NCBI RefSeq assembly: GCF_000350225.1
Contig: NW_005179138.1
Span: 4,727 to 68,726 of the forward strand
DNA: 64,000 nt
Direction of reading: 5' to 3'
Source: Chondrus crispus
Lineage: Eukaryota; Rhodophyta; Florideophyceae; Gigartinales; Gigartinaceae
Shown here: one piece after another, positions 1 through 10,619 of the stretch
How the letters are laid out: the number at the start of each line of letters is the position of its first letter
Position numbering within the stretch: the stretch's first letter is position 1
Notes under the pieces: model-generated
Told to the model about the DNA's origin: nothing
The model's database searches: none
Seen by the model: the letters and a program-made list of their open reading frames with translations, nothing else
Position numbers and translations under genes: made by a program

Positions 1-14
1 GAGTATAAGCGTCT

Positions 15-65
15 TGTCCGGGATTAGCGTTACACCATAGTGAGGGGTAACGCAAATCGCGGACA
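15..65. repeat. Imperfect hairpin, 18-bp arms
   Basis: Positions 15-32 and 48-65 are reverse complements with two mismatches, around a 15-nt loop. It is the first of a series of palindromes in the host part of the window. No gene is visible between 1 and 585. Confidence 0.7.
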
Positions 66-130
66 GGGCCCCTCACCCTCATTTTGTCAGACAACTTTCT
101 TTTGGAGTCTGTTTCGATTAGACTTACAGT

Positions 131-172
131 ATTGCAAGGAGATTTCGTCACATGACGAAATCTCCTTGCAAT
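131..172. repeat. Perfect hairpin, 20-bp arms
   Basis: Positions 131-150 and 153-172 are exact reverse complements separated by CA. A second hairpin with 14-bp arms and one mismatch lies at 233-263 (233-246 pairs with 250-263). They could be 3'-end signals of genes off the left edge or remnants of small foldback elements; the sequence alone does not decide. Confidence 0.8.
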
Positions 173-585
173 AATTCTTAAAGGTGTGAACAACTTCAAT
201 TTTAATTGCAGAAAATTTTAGTTCGTAAATGTCAATCTTTTTGGCTTACAGCCAATAAGATTGTCTTTATTCGTTCACGGGAGATCGAGGGGTCGATGCT
301 CCCGCAATAACCTTTGTGCGTTCCCCGTCGAAAGGGGGGTATAATATTCTCGGCTCCCCACCCGGTGACTAGCACCTGGAGGAGGGTAGAGGAAAAAGCA
401 GTAAACACATTTTTAGTGAAAGCTGCTTAACCATCGCGTTCGGCGTTTGGGCCTCGTCCTCTCTCTGTAACTAATTGTCACCCGTGTGTCCTTCCTCGCG
501 CAGGCTCGGTCCTCCGTTGACACACGGCCTCACGAAGTGGCAACACAACGACAATCCGGATTCGTGAAGCCGCTCGTGAGAAAAT

Positions 586-945
586 ATGAGCTCCGGCACG
601 CGCGCCCAGCAAAATAACACGCATGGAAAACTTCTCCGCCGGACCGAGAACTTCAGGGCTGTAATTCCTCAAGCTACAACACTATGGGAAATTGCATTGC
701 AGGTGCTCAGTGATAATCCATCTGATGATGAATCTCCCAGTGATGAAATTGGTGAGATGATCCGCATGCTCATGCATAGCTCTAATGATGTTTTGGTCAC
801 GTCTTTCTTGCGCTCTCCTGTGTACCCAATCGCTCTGTTACGTGATTTCACCCACCACTACAGTTGCGCGAGTATGCCAGCTGATCACTGCATGGTACAT
901 TTTAGAAATTTCCGGAGGTCTCTAAGGAGGTCTTATGATAACTAA
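586..945 (+). CDS. Small hypothetical protein (119 aa)
   Basis: An ATG-initiated frame of 119 codons. I do not recognise the protein. It has an acidic Ser/Asp stretch near residues 44-56 and a basic C-terminus. It may be a complete small gene or one exon. The main support beyond an open frame is an imperfect hairpin starting 12 nt after the stop (957-1007), the same layout seen after better-supported genes in this locus. An equally open short frame runs on the other strand, so coding status is uncertain. Confidence 0.25.
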   Translation: MSSGTRAQQNNTHGKLLRRTENFRAVIPQATTLWEIALQVLSDNPSDDESPSDEIGEMIRMLMHSSNDVLVTSFLRSPVYPIALLRDFTHHYSCASMPADHCMVHFRNFRRSLRRSYDN

Positions 946-956
946 AACATGACTGC

Positions 957-1007
957 CTGAGGGGGTAAAATCCAACTCCTTATTGGTCACACTTTTGACC
1001 CCCTGAG
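957..1007. repeat. Imperfect hairpin downstream of the 119-aa ORF
   Basis: A G-rich arm starting at 957 pairs with a C-rich arm ending at 1007, with one bulge and one mismatch. The G5 and C5 runs form the core. Confidence 0.5.
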
Positions 1008-2085
1008 AAGGTTCATTTTACCGCCAAAAATAAAATTCAAAAAAACTCCTGTGGTAGTAATAATATTCCAAATTTAGAACCGCCGGCGGCAGTACGTGGC
1101 CAGTGAATTATGGTAGTTTGTACGGGGTGAGATAAGTCTGCGCCACGGTGCTCCGCAGGTGTACACATGGCATCTTTCGAGAAACTTCCATTAGGTGTCA
1201 CTGCTGTTAGACTGCAGGACCACTTAGAAACATGGCGTGTAATCCCAAGATTGAGTACCAAATATGTTCTTCAGAGTTGTAAACTGAGAACTTCGGAGTT
1301 GGTCTTCCGTTGCACGTTCCATACCTCCGCAGACGGTGTGTGCTGAGTCGAACTTTTCCGCCTCAGGCAGTCTGCCTTTCCTGGTCTGCTACCGCCTCAG
1401 TCATTCTTCAGTTTACTACTGTGCTACCGCTCCAGGCGGTCTGCCCATTCCTACTGAGCTACCGCCTCATACGAATTTCTATTTCGTATGTATACGCCGC
1501 CCCTGGTGGTCCTTCTTCCCGTCTTTGCACTACTCCAGGCAACCTTGCCTATCGACTTTTATTACTGTGCTGTACGCCGATGTACAATTAAGCGTTCTTC
1601 CTTTAGACTGCTCAACGAACGCGCGCGTAATACCTCGAGTGGTCGATAAAGATCATGGGCAATTGCGCATTGGAACGTTTAGATTTTCGATAGTAATATC
1701 ACTGTAGAACTATTTAACATATGTACTTCAAGATAAATGAGCGCCTACAGCTAGATTCCCGGTCGCTACAACAGCCTAAATCCCCTTCAATTCTGGGCCC
1801 TGCCTGGCAAACATGGGATGAATACAACTGGAAAGGACGGTTAGTTTGTAAGACAACGTACCAGGTAGTGTTCATCGTCTTCTCACTTGCAAGATACATT
1901 AAAAATACGAAAGAATAGTCAGTTGCACACAAAAGCGAGCGGATCCGAATCGAGTAGAAAAAAATAGAACGAACTTGCAGAGCTTTCTTGTGGCCGCGGC
2001 CACGGCCTGCGGAGCGTCAAAGTCTGTAGACTGAACTTTGGGTGATGTCGCTCGCGCGTGAGGATCTCACCAGTCGCGACTCATG
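1008..2085. other. Stretch without a recognisable gene
   Basis: Only short frames occur, and none has a recognisable domain. Between about 1345 and 1475 a 'ctaccgc' motif recurs at intervals of roughly 35 nt in a C/T-rich context, which looks like a degenerate minisatellite. I see no RNA gene. Confidence 0.4.
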
Positions 2086-2133
2086 ATGCCTTTATACAAC
2101 CTGTAGCGATTGCTGCAGGTTGTATAAAGGCAT
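2086..2133. repeat. Perfect hairpin, 18-bp arms, 12-nt loop
   Basis: Positions 2086-2103 and 2116-2133 are exact reverse complements. No gene could be assigned to either side. Confidence 0.8.
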
Positions 2134-2865
2134 AATGAAGTTCGAACTTCAGAGAAGTGAAAAACGCACGCTTTTGGACATGTCCGAAAGCGCTCGTTTT
2201 TCAGACACTGTACCTCAGCTTTGTTGCTACCAGAGACCCGTCCCGTGTTTGTGATTTTGTACTGGGCCCAGTATTACGAATCGTAGGATATTACAGTAAG
2301 TTCCATTACGATAATGGTTGTGCCCCGAAATGGGCACCTAGCCAATGACAACAAGGGAATTTCGAATGGGGAACAGTTTAGCTGCCAATTGAAATGCGAC
2401 ATTTTTTCGCCCAAAATCGTTCATATTTTCCGCACTTGTCTACATGCCTAGCTAGGCAGCTAGCCTGGTGAAAACGTTACGCTAAACATGTCCATCGTAA
2501 CTTTTTCACCTGGTGCACCTTGAGGTGCTCCTGGCAATTGTCCACATTTCGAGTACTCGCTGCGCGCTGGGACCACGCGAGTGCGCACATTTACATTTAA
2601 CACGCAATTTGGGAGAAAAGGGGCACAAAGATGGCTGATTTTGGTCAATCCGTCACTCACAAAATTGCGGAAACATGATACCCCTACATTCCACATACGT
2701 ATACAAAGCTCTGAGCACGCTGAGTAGGAATGTTTAAATAGATTGAGCATTTTCGGTTTTCTGTTGGTGGCATATGACCATGGTCATTTGTTGCACAGCT
2801 TTTAAGTATTTCGAATAACCGATCGATACAGTATCAGGGATTTCGATGTTCGAGACGCCTTTTCG

Positions 2866-2929
2866 TCTTTGGATTTGATACCTTCGCTTTGATAGAATTC
2901 TATCAAAGCGAAGGTATCAAATCCAAAGA
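2866..2929. repeat. 64-bp perfect palindrome centred on an EcoRI-like GAATTC
   Basis: The sequence reads identically on both strands from 2866 to 2929 with no spacer, centred at 2897/2898. A perfect uninterrupted palindrome of this length is normally unstable in replication and cloning, so its presence is notable. It ends 3 nt from the stop of a 176-codon minus-strand frame (2933-3463), which is low-complexity and which I do not believe is a gene. Confidence 0.85.
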
Positions 2930-3454
2930 GGCTTAAGCCTCTGACGGGAAGTCAGGCGGAAGAGAGCTTTCTTCTTGCTCTAAATGCTCAAGCAAAAGCT
3001 TCCATGCATGCCTAGGCATAACCTCTGGATCGCTGTTGACAATTTCGTTTAGCCTGACAGTAATGTCGGGCGTGCAGGGCAGGAGGAGGGTTGCTTGCAA
3101 TGAGTGAGGGGGACGGAAAAAGCAAGAGCGGACGGGAGGAGTACGTTTTCGAGAACATATAGAGTGCTCTGAAAGAGGCCGGGTGTGTAGAGGAGCTGAA
3201 GAGACTGTTTTTGAGTGAGCGATGGGTGAAGATAGTGATAGAGAGGCGGGGTTTGGCAATCCGAGGAAGCTGTGAAGGGACTGAGTAGAGACTTGAAGCG
3301 GAATGGAGGAAGCGGGATTGTGGGAAGGGGATGGGAAGATGAGGATGCAGTGGATGCAATGGATGCAATGGTTTTGATGATGCGGGCTGCCCGGCTCAGT
3401 GTACCGTTTTGTGGTGAAAGTAGTGCCGGGATTTACTTTCAAATATACCGGCGA

Positions 3455-3560
3455 GTGAAGCACAATTGTGCTTCACCCGTGCGTATAGTGGAAATTAAAT
3501 GTCCTGGGTGTCCGTCGTGTACCCTGCCTTAAGGCAGGGTGCACGCCGGACACCAAGGAC
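3455..3560. repeat. Two adjacent palindromes
   Basis: 3455-3476 is a perfect 22-bp palindrome centred on CAATTG. 3501-3560 is a 60-bp near-palindrome with 30-bp arms and three mismatches, centred on CCTTAAGG. Just upstream, at about 3342-3370, a 9-bp ATGGATGCA-type unit is repeated three times. Confidence 0.75.
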
Positions 3561-3700
3561 AATTACTGCATCGATCACAGCATCTTTGACTATGATATCA
3601 ATGCCCCATACTGTTCTGTGACTCAGAGCTGTTGCACGTTGATTGTTGAAACGTAGCATAGAAGGAGGAGGTAGTAAGTCCCACTTACCAAGTCAACAAT

Positions 3701-3889
3701 GTGAGTGCTGTAGAGATGATGGCCGATGTAGCGGAGAGGATGTGCAAAAGTGGGTCTTTGAAAGTTGCAACAACGGAGAAGGGAGTGATGTTAGTGGACA
3801 TCAGCACTAGAGAAGACATTCTAGAAACGGAAACTGAGGCTTTTGCTTTGCTGTTCAATGTCAGCCCAATTCTTTTGAAATTTGATTAA
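3701..3889 (+). CDS. Short hypothetical ORF (62 aa)
   Basis: An ATG frame with a natural-looking amphipathic composition and an acidic second half, flanked by overlapping short frames. It could be an exon or decayed gene remnant. No domain is recognised. Confidence 0.15.
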   Translation: MSAVEMMADVAERMCKSGSLKVATTEKGVMLVDISTREDILETETEAFALLFNVSPILLKFD

Positions 3890-4544
3890 ATTCATCGGCG
3901 GTCCAATTAACCGTTACATTCTCAAAAGAGCTCGAACGTACCACAATGAGTCCCAATTCTGTACCCCGTCTACACAGCCAATGGCAATGAATCTTCGAGA
4001 GATTGTACAGAAGATCCCTTCTAAGAGATTTGCGAAGACAGAATGCAAATCGGACCACAGCGCAATTTTTGCGCATGGTTCTGTTCTGTTGCACCAAATA
4101 TGTACCCCTTTTCTCCCAAATTACGTGTTAATGTGACCTATAGATAGCTCTCTTTGCCAGCCCAGTGGCACCAGAACACAAGCAGCATTGATCACTGCCT
4201 CGGTCTGCGTCCAGGGGCACCAGGCCTTCTAACGCTGGGGTTTTGTACAAATTGTGGTTTATAGCAATAGGTAACATTTTGCAGTCAAACATATACGCGG
4301 ATGAGACTGCAGAATATTGGGCGCATCGCCATTGTAACTAAGGTATCGTTTAATTTTGCATAGTAGTGAATACAGCTACTACCTGCATGCATTGGTTAAC
4401 CTTTCCTTGGAGGGAATCCTTCGCCAGTTCCCAAAATGAAATGCGAGCCTCCTTCGTCAATCTTTCCGGAATGAATGACGCATCCGGATGTCTCCTTCGT
4501 GCAAGACTCGCCCTTAAAGCTTACCTCGCGATCATGCAACACTA

Positions 4545-4598
4545 TTGCCTTCCGAATACCATAATGTAATGTTGCCTTCCGAATACCATAATGTAATG
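4545..4598. repeat. 27-bp unit duplicated in tandem
   Basis: Positions 4545-4571 and 4572-4598 are identical. The second copy runs straight into the hairpin at 4597-4620. Confidence 0.9.
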
Positions 4599-4620
4599 GG
4601 CTGAAAAAGGTTTCAGCCCA
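4597..4620. terminator. Hairpin 54 nt past the transposase stop (possible 3'-end signal)
   Basis: Ten-base arms 4597-4606 and 4611-4620 pair perfectly around AAGG. It lies just downstream, on the minus strand, of the transposase stop at 4674. Its position matches hairpins after other genes of this locus. The role in 3'-end formation is inference. Confidence 0.45.
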
Positions 4621-4673
4621 ACAACAGGCATTGTGAAACTTCTCCTAGCGGAATGACAACAGCATACATATGC

Positions 4674-6587
4674 TCATATTTGCACGCTTCTTTTTCTTTT
4701 GCTTTTGAATTGGAATCCACTCCAGGTCTTGCTTTTTCCATAATATTCCGTGAGAATTAGGCCTGCTACGTACCAGAACATAGTCTCAGACTGTTTCATT
4801 GCAAAAGGTTGAGGTTCATTGGCGTAGTCCATCTGGCCTTCACCTGTTAGCATGACCACTTGGTCTTTACAGGTCCGCCAAAACGTTTTCACTGTGGCCT
4901 GCACTATCTCAACTGGTCGTAATATGTCATGTCTTGGTGTGCCTTTGTCAATCTTTCTTTCTTCTATATACTCCTCTGCGTCGGAAATGCGAACCATGAA
5001 GCATGATATCATAAATGTTACAGTGCATTGAACACCGGAAGTTCCTACTCCAAACATTTTCTGGAGTGCCTGAAATGCTTCCCTGTTTTCAGTCTTGAAC
5101 GATGTACTTTCGAGAGCAATGCTAATATCTTCGAACTCTGTACCAGGTACCCAAGCCCTGTCATGCTTAAATCTGTCTCCCAGTCCTCTAATTCTTCTCT
5201 TGAAGTCACGGAGTAACGGCGGTACAAAAGTACTGTTAAGGAGCGTTATCAACTCCCTTGAATCTTTCTGTTCTAGACGTGCACCAATAGCGATGCTTTC
5301 CAGCTCGGATGCAAGCCCGTCGTCAATGTTGTCGGGGTCTTCAATTGATGACGCAACCTCTCCGAGCCTAGAAAGCCAGTCGTTATCCAGTATAGCATTC
5401 ATTGCTGACAACTGCGGGTTTCTGTGGTTTGATTTGGATATCGCTCGTTTCAGAGGCTGGTGTACTCCCTCGAAGATGAGCTTTTGAAAGTGACGAATAT
5501 GTCCGAAGCATGGCAATGTATGGTTGTAAAGTTCAACCAATCGATGCACGTTTGGTTTGTTCAGATGTTTCCTGGCCTCTTGACTTAGCTTGCATACCTC
5601 GTTCAGACTAGCTACATATTCAGAAGCTTGTTGAGCTAAATCACTCAACCGTTTATGTCCACCTCTCTCATTAAACATTCGGATTGACTTCTGTCCATCC
5701 ACAGCAGAAATTGGGTAGAAATACGTTGCGGCAACGAGCTTCTGAAACTTTGCAAGTAGTTCGATAATAGAACTGCGCACAGGTTCGAATGTTTTGAGTA
5801 TGCAAGGCTCTTCGGTTTCCCCTTCGAATTCAGACGAACTATCTGAATCAGAATTAGAAACATCATGTTCCTCACTCTTTGCGTGACGAGGAAGACCTCT
5901 TTTTTGCGTCGCGCTCTGGTCAAGAAATAATGCACTTTTGAAAGCAAATGGAGCAACCAAGATGACATTAAACATACTCGATAAAGACATGGAATGAATT
6001 CTGATTGCATCAACGTTGAATATATGAGATTGCGTCTCTAATCCATGCGTCCTGAATGTCTCTTGAATGTATATCTCTGCGATAAGCCGCTGCTTCTTCT
6101 GAAAGACAGAGAGCGCAGCATTCAGAACATCTTGAGAAAGACCAGCGAGAAGATGATCCGGAGCCACTAGAGCAGATCTGTAAGGGTCAAAGATGGCAGG
6201 CACGACTCTCTCTCTCTTTTCGGTTAGAGGAACGCGCCCCCTTGCATTTCTGAGTTCACGAGACAAATGGTGGAGTGGGAGATAATCTGGACTTTCGATC
6301 GAAGTTCCAGCATCGACGGTCACACAACTTTGTGAACGGCTTTTCAATCCTACATATTGAAAGTCCTCTTTACTCACAAGATCATTCCTTATAGATTCCA
6401 TTCGATCGTGGTCTCTGCAGAATGCAGAGTTTCGCGAGTGATTCTTGGTGGTGTATGCGTAGTCAGACTCTCCAATTCCTTTCTCAGAATACTTTCTGAA
6501 GGTGCACAGATGGCATGGAGTTCTAGCGTTCTGACCTAAAACTTCTAGAGTATGTGTTACTGCAAGATAATCCCCAATGTATCCCAC
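4674..6587 (-). CDS. Tnp2/CACTA-like transposase, C-terminal part
   Basis: This 637-codon frame carries the hallmarks of Tnp2/Plavaka-like (CACTA superfamily, DDE) transposases. A 'GD' followed by a C-x2-C 'PCHLC' knuckle lies at residues 5-28. A 'PDHLL' segment around 142-147 matches the conserved PD-x-H/L box. An 'FGHxRHFxxxxFExxH' block around 361-375 contributes a probable catalytic Glu at 373. An acidic Ser/Asp insertion lies near 240-260. The frame opens at a GTG inside a conserved stretch, so it is not a true start. The upstream codons belong to the next feature in another frame, one base away, near position 6600. I found no splice pair that joins them, so a 1-nt frameshift or sequence error is likely. 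KDZ transposases are a related alternative. The family is inferred from remembered motifs, not a search. Confidence 0.6.
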   Translation of the reverse strand: MGYIGDYLAVTHTLEVLGQNARTPCHLCTFRKYSEKGIGESDYAYTTKNHSRNSAFCRDHDRMESIRNDLVSKEDFQYVGLKSRSQSCVTVDAGTSIESPDYLPLHHLSRELRNARGRVPLTEKRERVVPAIFDPYRSALVAPDHLLAGLSQDVLNAALSVFQKKQRLIAEIYIQETFRTHGLETQSHIFNVDAIRIHSMSLSSMFNVILVAPFAFKSALFLDQSATQKRGLPRHAKSEEHDVSNSDSDSSSEFEGETEEPCILKTFEPVRSSIIELLAKFQKLVAATYFYPISAVDGQKSIRMFNERGGHKRLSDLAQQASEYVASLNEVCKLSQEARKHLNKPNVHRLVELYNHTLPCFGHIRHFQKLIFEGVHQPLKRAISKSNHRNPQLSAMNAILDNDWLSRLGEVASSIEDPDNIDDGLASELESIAIGARLEQKDSRELITLLNSTFVPPLLRDFKRRIRGLGDRFKHDRAWVPGTEFEDISIALESTSFKTENREAFQALQKMFGVGTSGVQCTVTFMISCFMVRISDAEEYIEERKIDKGTPRHDILRPVEIVQATVKTFWRTCKDQVVMLTGEGQMDYANEPQPFAMKQSETMFWYVAGLILTEYYGKSKTWSGFQFKSKRKRSVQI

Positions 6588-6592
6588 AATAT

Positions 6593-7369
6593 CTAGATAT
6601 GCGGTGATTCATTTCCAAAGAAATCTTTCACCTCTATTCCTTCCGTCGTGCACTTGAGAATGTCCGGGATCACGACGCGAAGTACATTGTTGGATGATAC
6701 CCCAGGTGGTGTAAGGCTCAAAACGCGGACAGAGCCTGCGCCTGCTCGGTTTCTCAGAGGCAGATTTAGAGGGAGCATATAAAACCCTCCAGCACTTCCT
6801 CTTTTGCCTGCAAAAGGCTGAGTGTCGTCCGAGTACAGGATAACTCGGTACACAAAGTAGTCCCTACCGTTCTGGAGTTTTCCGAGACTTGGAGAATATC
6901 CGTTTTCATTCACGGATGATGATGTGGAAGATAGGGAGTATACAAAGTTGCATGTGGCCTCTAATACTCTTTTTCCATCACGAAAGATCATGAATATACA
7001 GGATCTGTACTCGTCTGCTCCGAAAAGATGAATCCTATTAACAATTGTGAAAGTGTATTCTTCTCGAGACGTTTCGATCGAAATATTAACCAAAACATCA
7101 CCAGGAAGGAATCCAGTGTCAGTTCTGCTATTGTCGGACTGCAACAGAATGTTCTGTACACATCCACGAAAGCATGTCAAGGCCCCGAAGCTAGCTTCTG
7201 TCGACTGTGAGATTTCAGATTCCGATAGCCCGGACTCTGTGAATACACTGTCGACTTCATCAACACCATTATCATCGCTCCGACAAGTTATGGAGAAATC
7301 GACTGCGGTTCCTTCTGGAATTGATCGACAGAGATCGGAATTCTCGGCTGGATTTCGACTGGATTTCGA
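6593..7369 (-). CDS. Tnp2/CACTA-like transposase, central part
   Basis: The frame is open from the proposed splice acceptor at 7370-7372 to a stop at 6593. It contains a 'YSDD' strand (6824-6835 region) followed by a Gly-rich 'GGFYMLPLNLP' segment. That combination is typical of the first catalytic Asp region of Tnp2-like transposases ('SDD...GxYMxPL'). A 65-nt intron is proposed at 7370-7434 on the minus strand. It begins GTAGAG, ends in a T-run plus CAG, and joins the frame of 7435-7746 to this one without a stop. The part from 7369 to 7180 lies upstream of the first near-start codon but reads as normal protein, which supports splicing rather than initiation at 7180. The 3' end needs a one-base shift to continue into 4674-6587. 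Confidence 0.5.
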   Translation of the reverse strand, partial: SKSSRNPAENSDLCRSIPEGTAVDFSITCRSDDNGVDEVDSVFTESGLSESEISQSTEASFGALTCFRGCVQNILLQSDNSRTDTGFLPGDVLVNISIETSREEYTFTIVNRIHLFGADEYRSCIFMIFRDGKRVLEATCNFVYSLSSTSSSVNENGYSPSLGKLQNGRDYFVYRVILYSDDTQPFAGKRGSAGGFYMLPLNLPLRNRAGAGSVRVLSLTPPGVSSNNVLRVVIPDILKCTTEGIEVKDFFGNESPHI

Positions 7370-7434
7370 CTGAAAAAAACAGTGGAAGCGGTGGTATGAG
7401 CCTCGCGGTTTCTGATTATTGCGGAGTTCTCTAC
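7370..7434 (-). other. Proposed spliceosomal intron (65 nt)
   Basis: On the minus strand it starts GTAGAG, directly after an AGT codon, and ends in TTTTTTCAG. Its removal keeps the reading frame open across the boundary where the upstream frame would otherwise stop at 7288. A pyrimidine tract precedes the AG. This is the clearest intron-like feature in the window. Confidence 0.5.
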
Positions 7435-8618
7435 ACTGTCAAAGATGAATTGATTTGGTTCAACTTTGGGTCCTTTCGCACAAAGTTGCATGAACCGCCT
7501 CCGAGACGACAGATCCCGACGAATCCACTCACTCAGTAGAACGACTTTTATTTGTTTCCTCGCAGGTAAAATCCGCCCCTCATAATCTCTTGAACCTGCC
7601 GCTGCCCCCGACTTTGCAGCGTTGACGTCAAATGAACAAGTAATTGTTTTCGGGAATGAGAATTTCCTCATGAAAGAAAAAATGTTCTTTTGCAAATGAG
7701 AGTAACTGCTCGTGCCCCTCTTCTTTCTTTGTCCTCCTTGCCCCATGAAATCCAGTGCCTTACAGATTCATAGTGCTGTACTTTCATGGCCGTCGTACCA
7801 CAAGCCATGACGAGCCCACCCATAACTCTCCAGTTGAAGAATTTCTTGAATCGACGCAACGGATTATCAGGCAGGTAGTCGCGGGGTTCTTGAATTTGTT
7901 CGGAAGATTGTCCGTCTACACACACTCGGGATGATTCGAACCGTGGATCTAGAATGTCCAAATCAGGCCCAATGACATCAATCATGCTTCCCTCAACTTC
8001 CTCATCTTCCTGCAAGTTCAAGTCACTACATTGATCTTGGGCTAATTTAGCCTCAATCGTGACACTTAATGTGTCCTTATCCACTCTGTTGCCCTCCATC
8101 ACGTTCCCAAATGGTTCTCCTTCTGGCACTTGGGCTGTTTCGTCATGGATAAACGATTCATTCGAATTTTCCAGCTGCTTGGGAGCACTAGAATCGCCAA
8201 TTACATTTCGACAGAATACGCCATGGTTCCATTCGATACGGGAAGGGTTTAGATCTTCTTCAGAGTTGTTTTCGTTACTTGTTGGCTCTTTGAAAGGGGC
8301 AGCGAGTAGCTCTGTGGCGAACGGCTGCTTCTTCCGCCGAACCCTGCATCCAGAACTTGGCAGATGCCTGCGCCTTCTCTTCCCACTCGTTTTCATGCGG
8401 AGACGTACTCGCAGCGACGGAATGAATCCTTCTATGTTTCTAGACCGGCTTTGTACCACCAGAGCACCCTCGAGGACAGACTGGTCTGGATAACAGTCGA
8501 ATAGAGAGGAAGAAGGGTTAGCGAACGGGATCACGCTAAAGCAAGGTGCTGGATAGTCAGCCTTGTCGAGTACGCAATATGCAAAAATCGCAACTTGCCG
8601 AAAATGAACCCGGTCCAA
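7435..8618 (-). CDS. Tnp2/CACTA-like transposase, N-terminal part
   Basis: Two overlapping frames make up this part: 7668-8618 (316 codons, ATG start) and 7288-7746. The first has a basic cluster 'GKRRRRH', a possible nuclear localisation signal, near residues 79-85. A long acidic, disordered middle follows, then an 'HYESVRHWISWGKEDKERR' segment that reads like the N-terminal region of large transposases. The second continues with basic and Ser-rich sequence to the intron donor. The change of frame lies at a T6 run near 7680, so either an indel there or an unidentified intron joins them. No zinc finger is visible. Confidence 0.4.
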
Positions 8619-8766
8619 TATCGTATTTTTTATGTTCTGCTCCTAACAAAACCTGACTTGAAAGGAAAATCTCATACACGCATATGCACACATAGACCTC
8701 GCTTGGTGGCGCCACACCTGCGCGGGTTCCCCGTTTTTTACATCCCGATCTACCTCGTTTGCCCAT

Positions 8767-9162
8767 ATTTCATTGATGTCATTGCCATATTGATATCAAC
8801 TTGGAATGTTTTACACCATTTCATTTGTAGATTTTCAGGCATGATCATTTCCGTCCGTTACGAGTGGCGATGAGTTCCGTTTGCTTCAACGAAATTGTTT
8901 CACAACTCCTTCGAAAGTGGGGCCATCCTAGAGTCCGAACAGGCTCCATGTTCTGGCCCGCCTCTTCTTTTTACGAGGTGTGATTACACGCCTAAATATC
9001 TTTAGTCTTCTTCGTATTATCTAGGTAGCCTGCTGGCAGGTACTTGTGCAGAGCACTGGATAAGAGCTTTCTTTTGCTCCAAGATCGTTTGGTGGAATAC
9101 AGAGTTCACGACAGAGAGAATCCACGTGGTTTCTGAGTCAGCAGGAGCAAGCGTGTTTTGCA
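8767..9162. other. Divergent intergenic region
   Basis: About 400 bp separates the divergent transposase (minus) and the 9163 gene (plus), so promoters for both are expected here. I see no convincing TATA box or repeat. Confidence 0.3.
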
Positions 9163-10581
9163 ATGAGTGACACAAACGCATTTCCATATGGTCTACGAAA
9201 TGGATCAATTGTGAAAGTGAGTTGGGAGACATATGATGCATTGTCAGGGAATCCAAACCAGCAATGTTTCACAGCTTTTATCTGTAAAACTTGGAAGGAA
9301 GGTCTACCGCATCGTGAGTCACTTCACTGTATGCTGACTTACCCGGCACAGCTTGGCTTTCCTCACTGAATGCAGAAGGTTCAAGTGCTTCACAATGGAA
9401 TTTTGAAGGATATGTCCTCTCTGCAAACATTTGCCTGGGTCTTGCATGAAACTGATGACTTTGGAAACCAAAATCACCAACCGAATGGTCATGTTGAAGA
9501 CAATGACACGGAAATCGATGTGGCAGATGAGGCTTTAGACAAGACCTATGCACCTTCCAAAAATGACAGTCTGGTCTTCTTCAAAAGCGAGAGAGGTCTG
9601 GATTACCTGAAACTGAGGATTGAAAAGGTAGAGAGAACTCTAGCCGAACATCAAATATTGTTGAAAGGCATCCCTTTAATAGACATGCATGTGTCTGATT
9701 CTGCAAGACGACCACTGATGTTTCTCAAGGAGAAGGTGGCTGCTCTTTTCATGAAGCCAATTAACAACTCGTTTTGTAAAACAGTCAGTACGTCATCCCG
9801 GAAATCAGGACCCTTATTACAACAGGGAGTACTTCGTTGTTGTGGCGACTGTACGCTAATGGATTTTGACGCAATTTGTGCGACTATCAGGAGTAACAAA
9901 AGACTTTGCGCATTCTTCAGGCCAGAGTTCGACGAGGTGAAAGATCTAGCCCCAGGTAGTTCTGACTTTTCGGTCACATTCGATTCAATCGAGAAGCTTT
10001 GTTCTGTCATCGGTAACGTATCGATGAAACAACTTCAGTCCGTTATCATTCGTAAAAAGACGAAGAAAGCAGGGAGAATAGGCAAAAGGCAGACGAGCTG
10101 CATGCGGATATTCGGACGCCTGGAAAGATGCTCTCAAAACGATAATAATCTATCCCTGATTACGGTCGGTCGAAGCTTTTCCTCTTCATGTGCGTCAAAT
10201 GAACAAGGAATTGTTCCCGTTTTATACAGGGAGATGAACAACTGGGATAGAGCTGAGAAAAGGTTCACACACTCGTTACAGGTAAATGAAATGAGTAGAG
10301 AGCGCCTAGAAGCAATACTGAGTTCACACAGCCCGGATTCTGAAAGTCCGCCAAAGAAGCACAGGAACGAGTGCTTTCCGTGTTCCGACATGTTTGGTCT
10401 CATCTGGAAGCCGTCCATTAGGTCAAGTACGAGATCTCTCTTTGCTGATAAGGATACAAGAAATTTCATTGTGGGAAATATCTATGCCGCCTTCCCGTAC
10501 GTTCTGGTGCAGGGGAAACACATGTGCAGAGAGATTGAGCGTCTGTGTGGAACTAAGAATCTGAGAAGGTTCATCAAGTGA
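9163..10581 (+). pseudogene. Unknown protein, one frame interrupted by TGA
   Basis: An ATG frame of 68 codons (9163-9369) ends in TGA. The very next codon is ATG, opening a 403-codon frame in the same phase (9370-10581). Reading through the TGA gives one product of about 470 aa. Alternatively the 403-codon frame is the gene and the upstream piece is a leader ORF. I do not recognise the protein. It has an acidic N-terminal third, a Cys-rich spot ('CCGDC', near 9837-9851), a basic 'RKKTKKAGRIGKR' stretch (near 10051-10090) and a Pro/Lys 'SPPKKHR' motif. A hairpin follows 17 nt after the stop. It is divergent from the transposase gene and could be an accessory gene of the same DNA transposon or a neighbouring host gene. 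Confidence 0.5.
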
Positions 10582-10598
10582 TCACTCAATCATGCATG

Positions 10599-10619
10599 GC
10601 GCCATCGTAAAGATGGCGC
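10599..10619. terminator. Hairpin 17 nt after the 9163-10581 stop
   Basis: Eight-base arms 10599-10606 and 10612-10619 pair perfectly around a 5-nt loop. The position directly after a stop suggests a 3'-end signal by analogy with the other hairpins. The function is inferred. Confidence 0.45.

Noticed and set aside
2933-3463. 176-codon minus-strand ORF next to the 64-bp palindrome
   Set aside because: Low-complexity Ser/Pro/His sequence, including the 9-bp repeat and part of the palindromic DNA. A second long frame overlaps it.
1-4600. CRISPR-like array from the many foldbacks
   Set aside because: The palindromes are all different in sequence and unevenly spaced, and the genome is eukaryotic.
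6588-6640. Intron to join the two transposase frames near 6590
   Set aside because: CTAG at 6593 could serve as an acceptor, but no GT in the required phase lies within a plausible distance, so a 1-nt frameshift is more likely.
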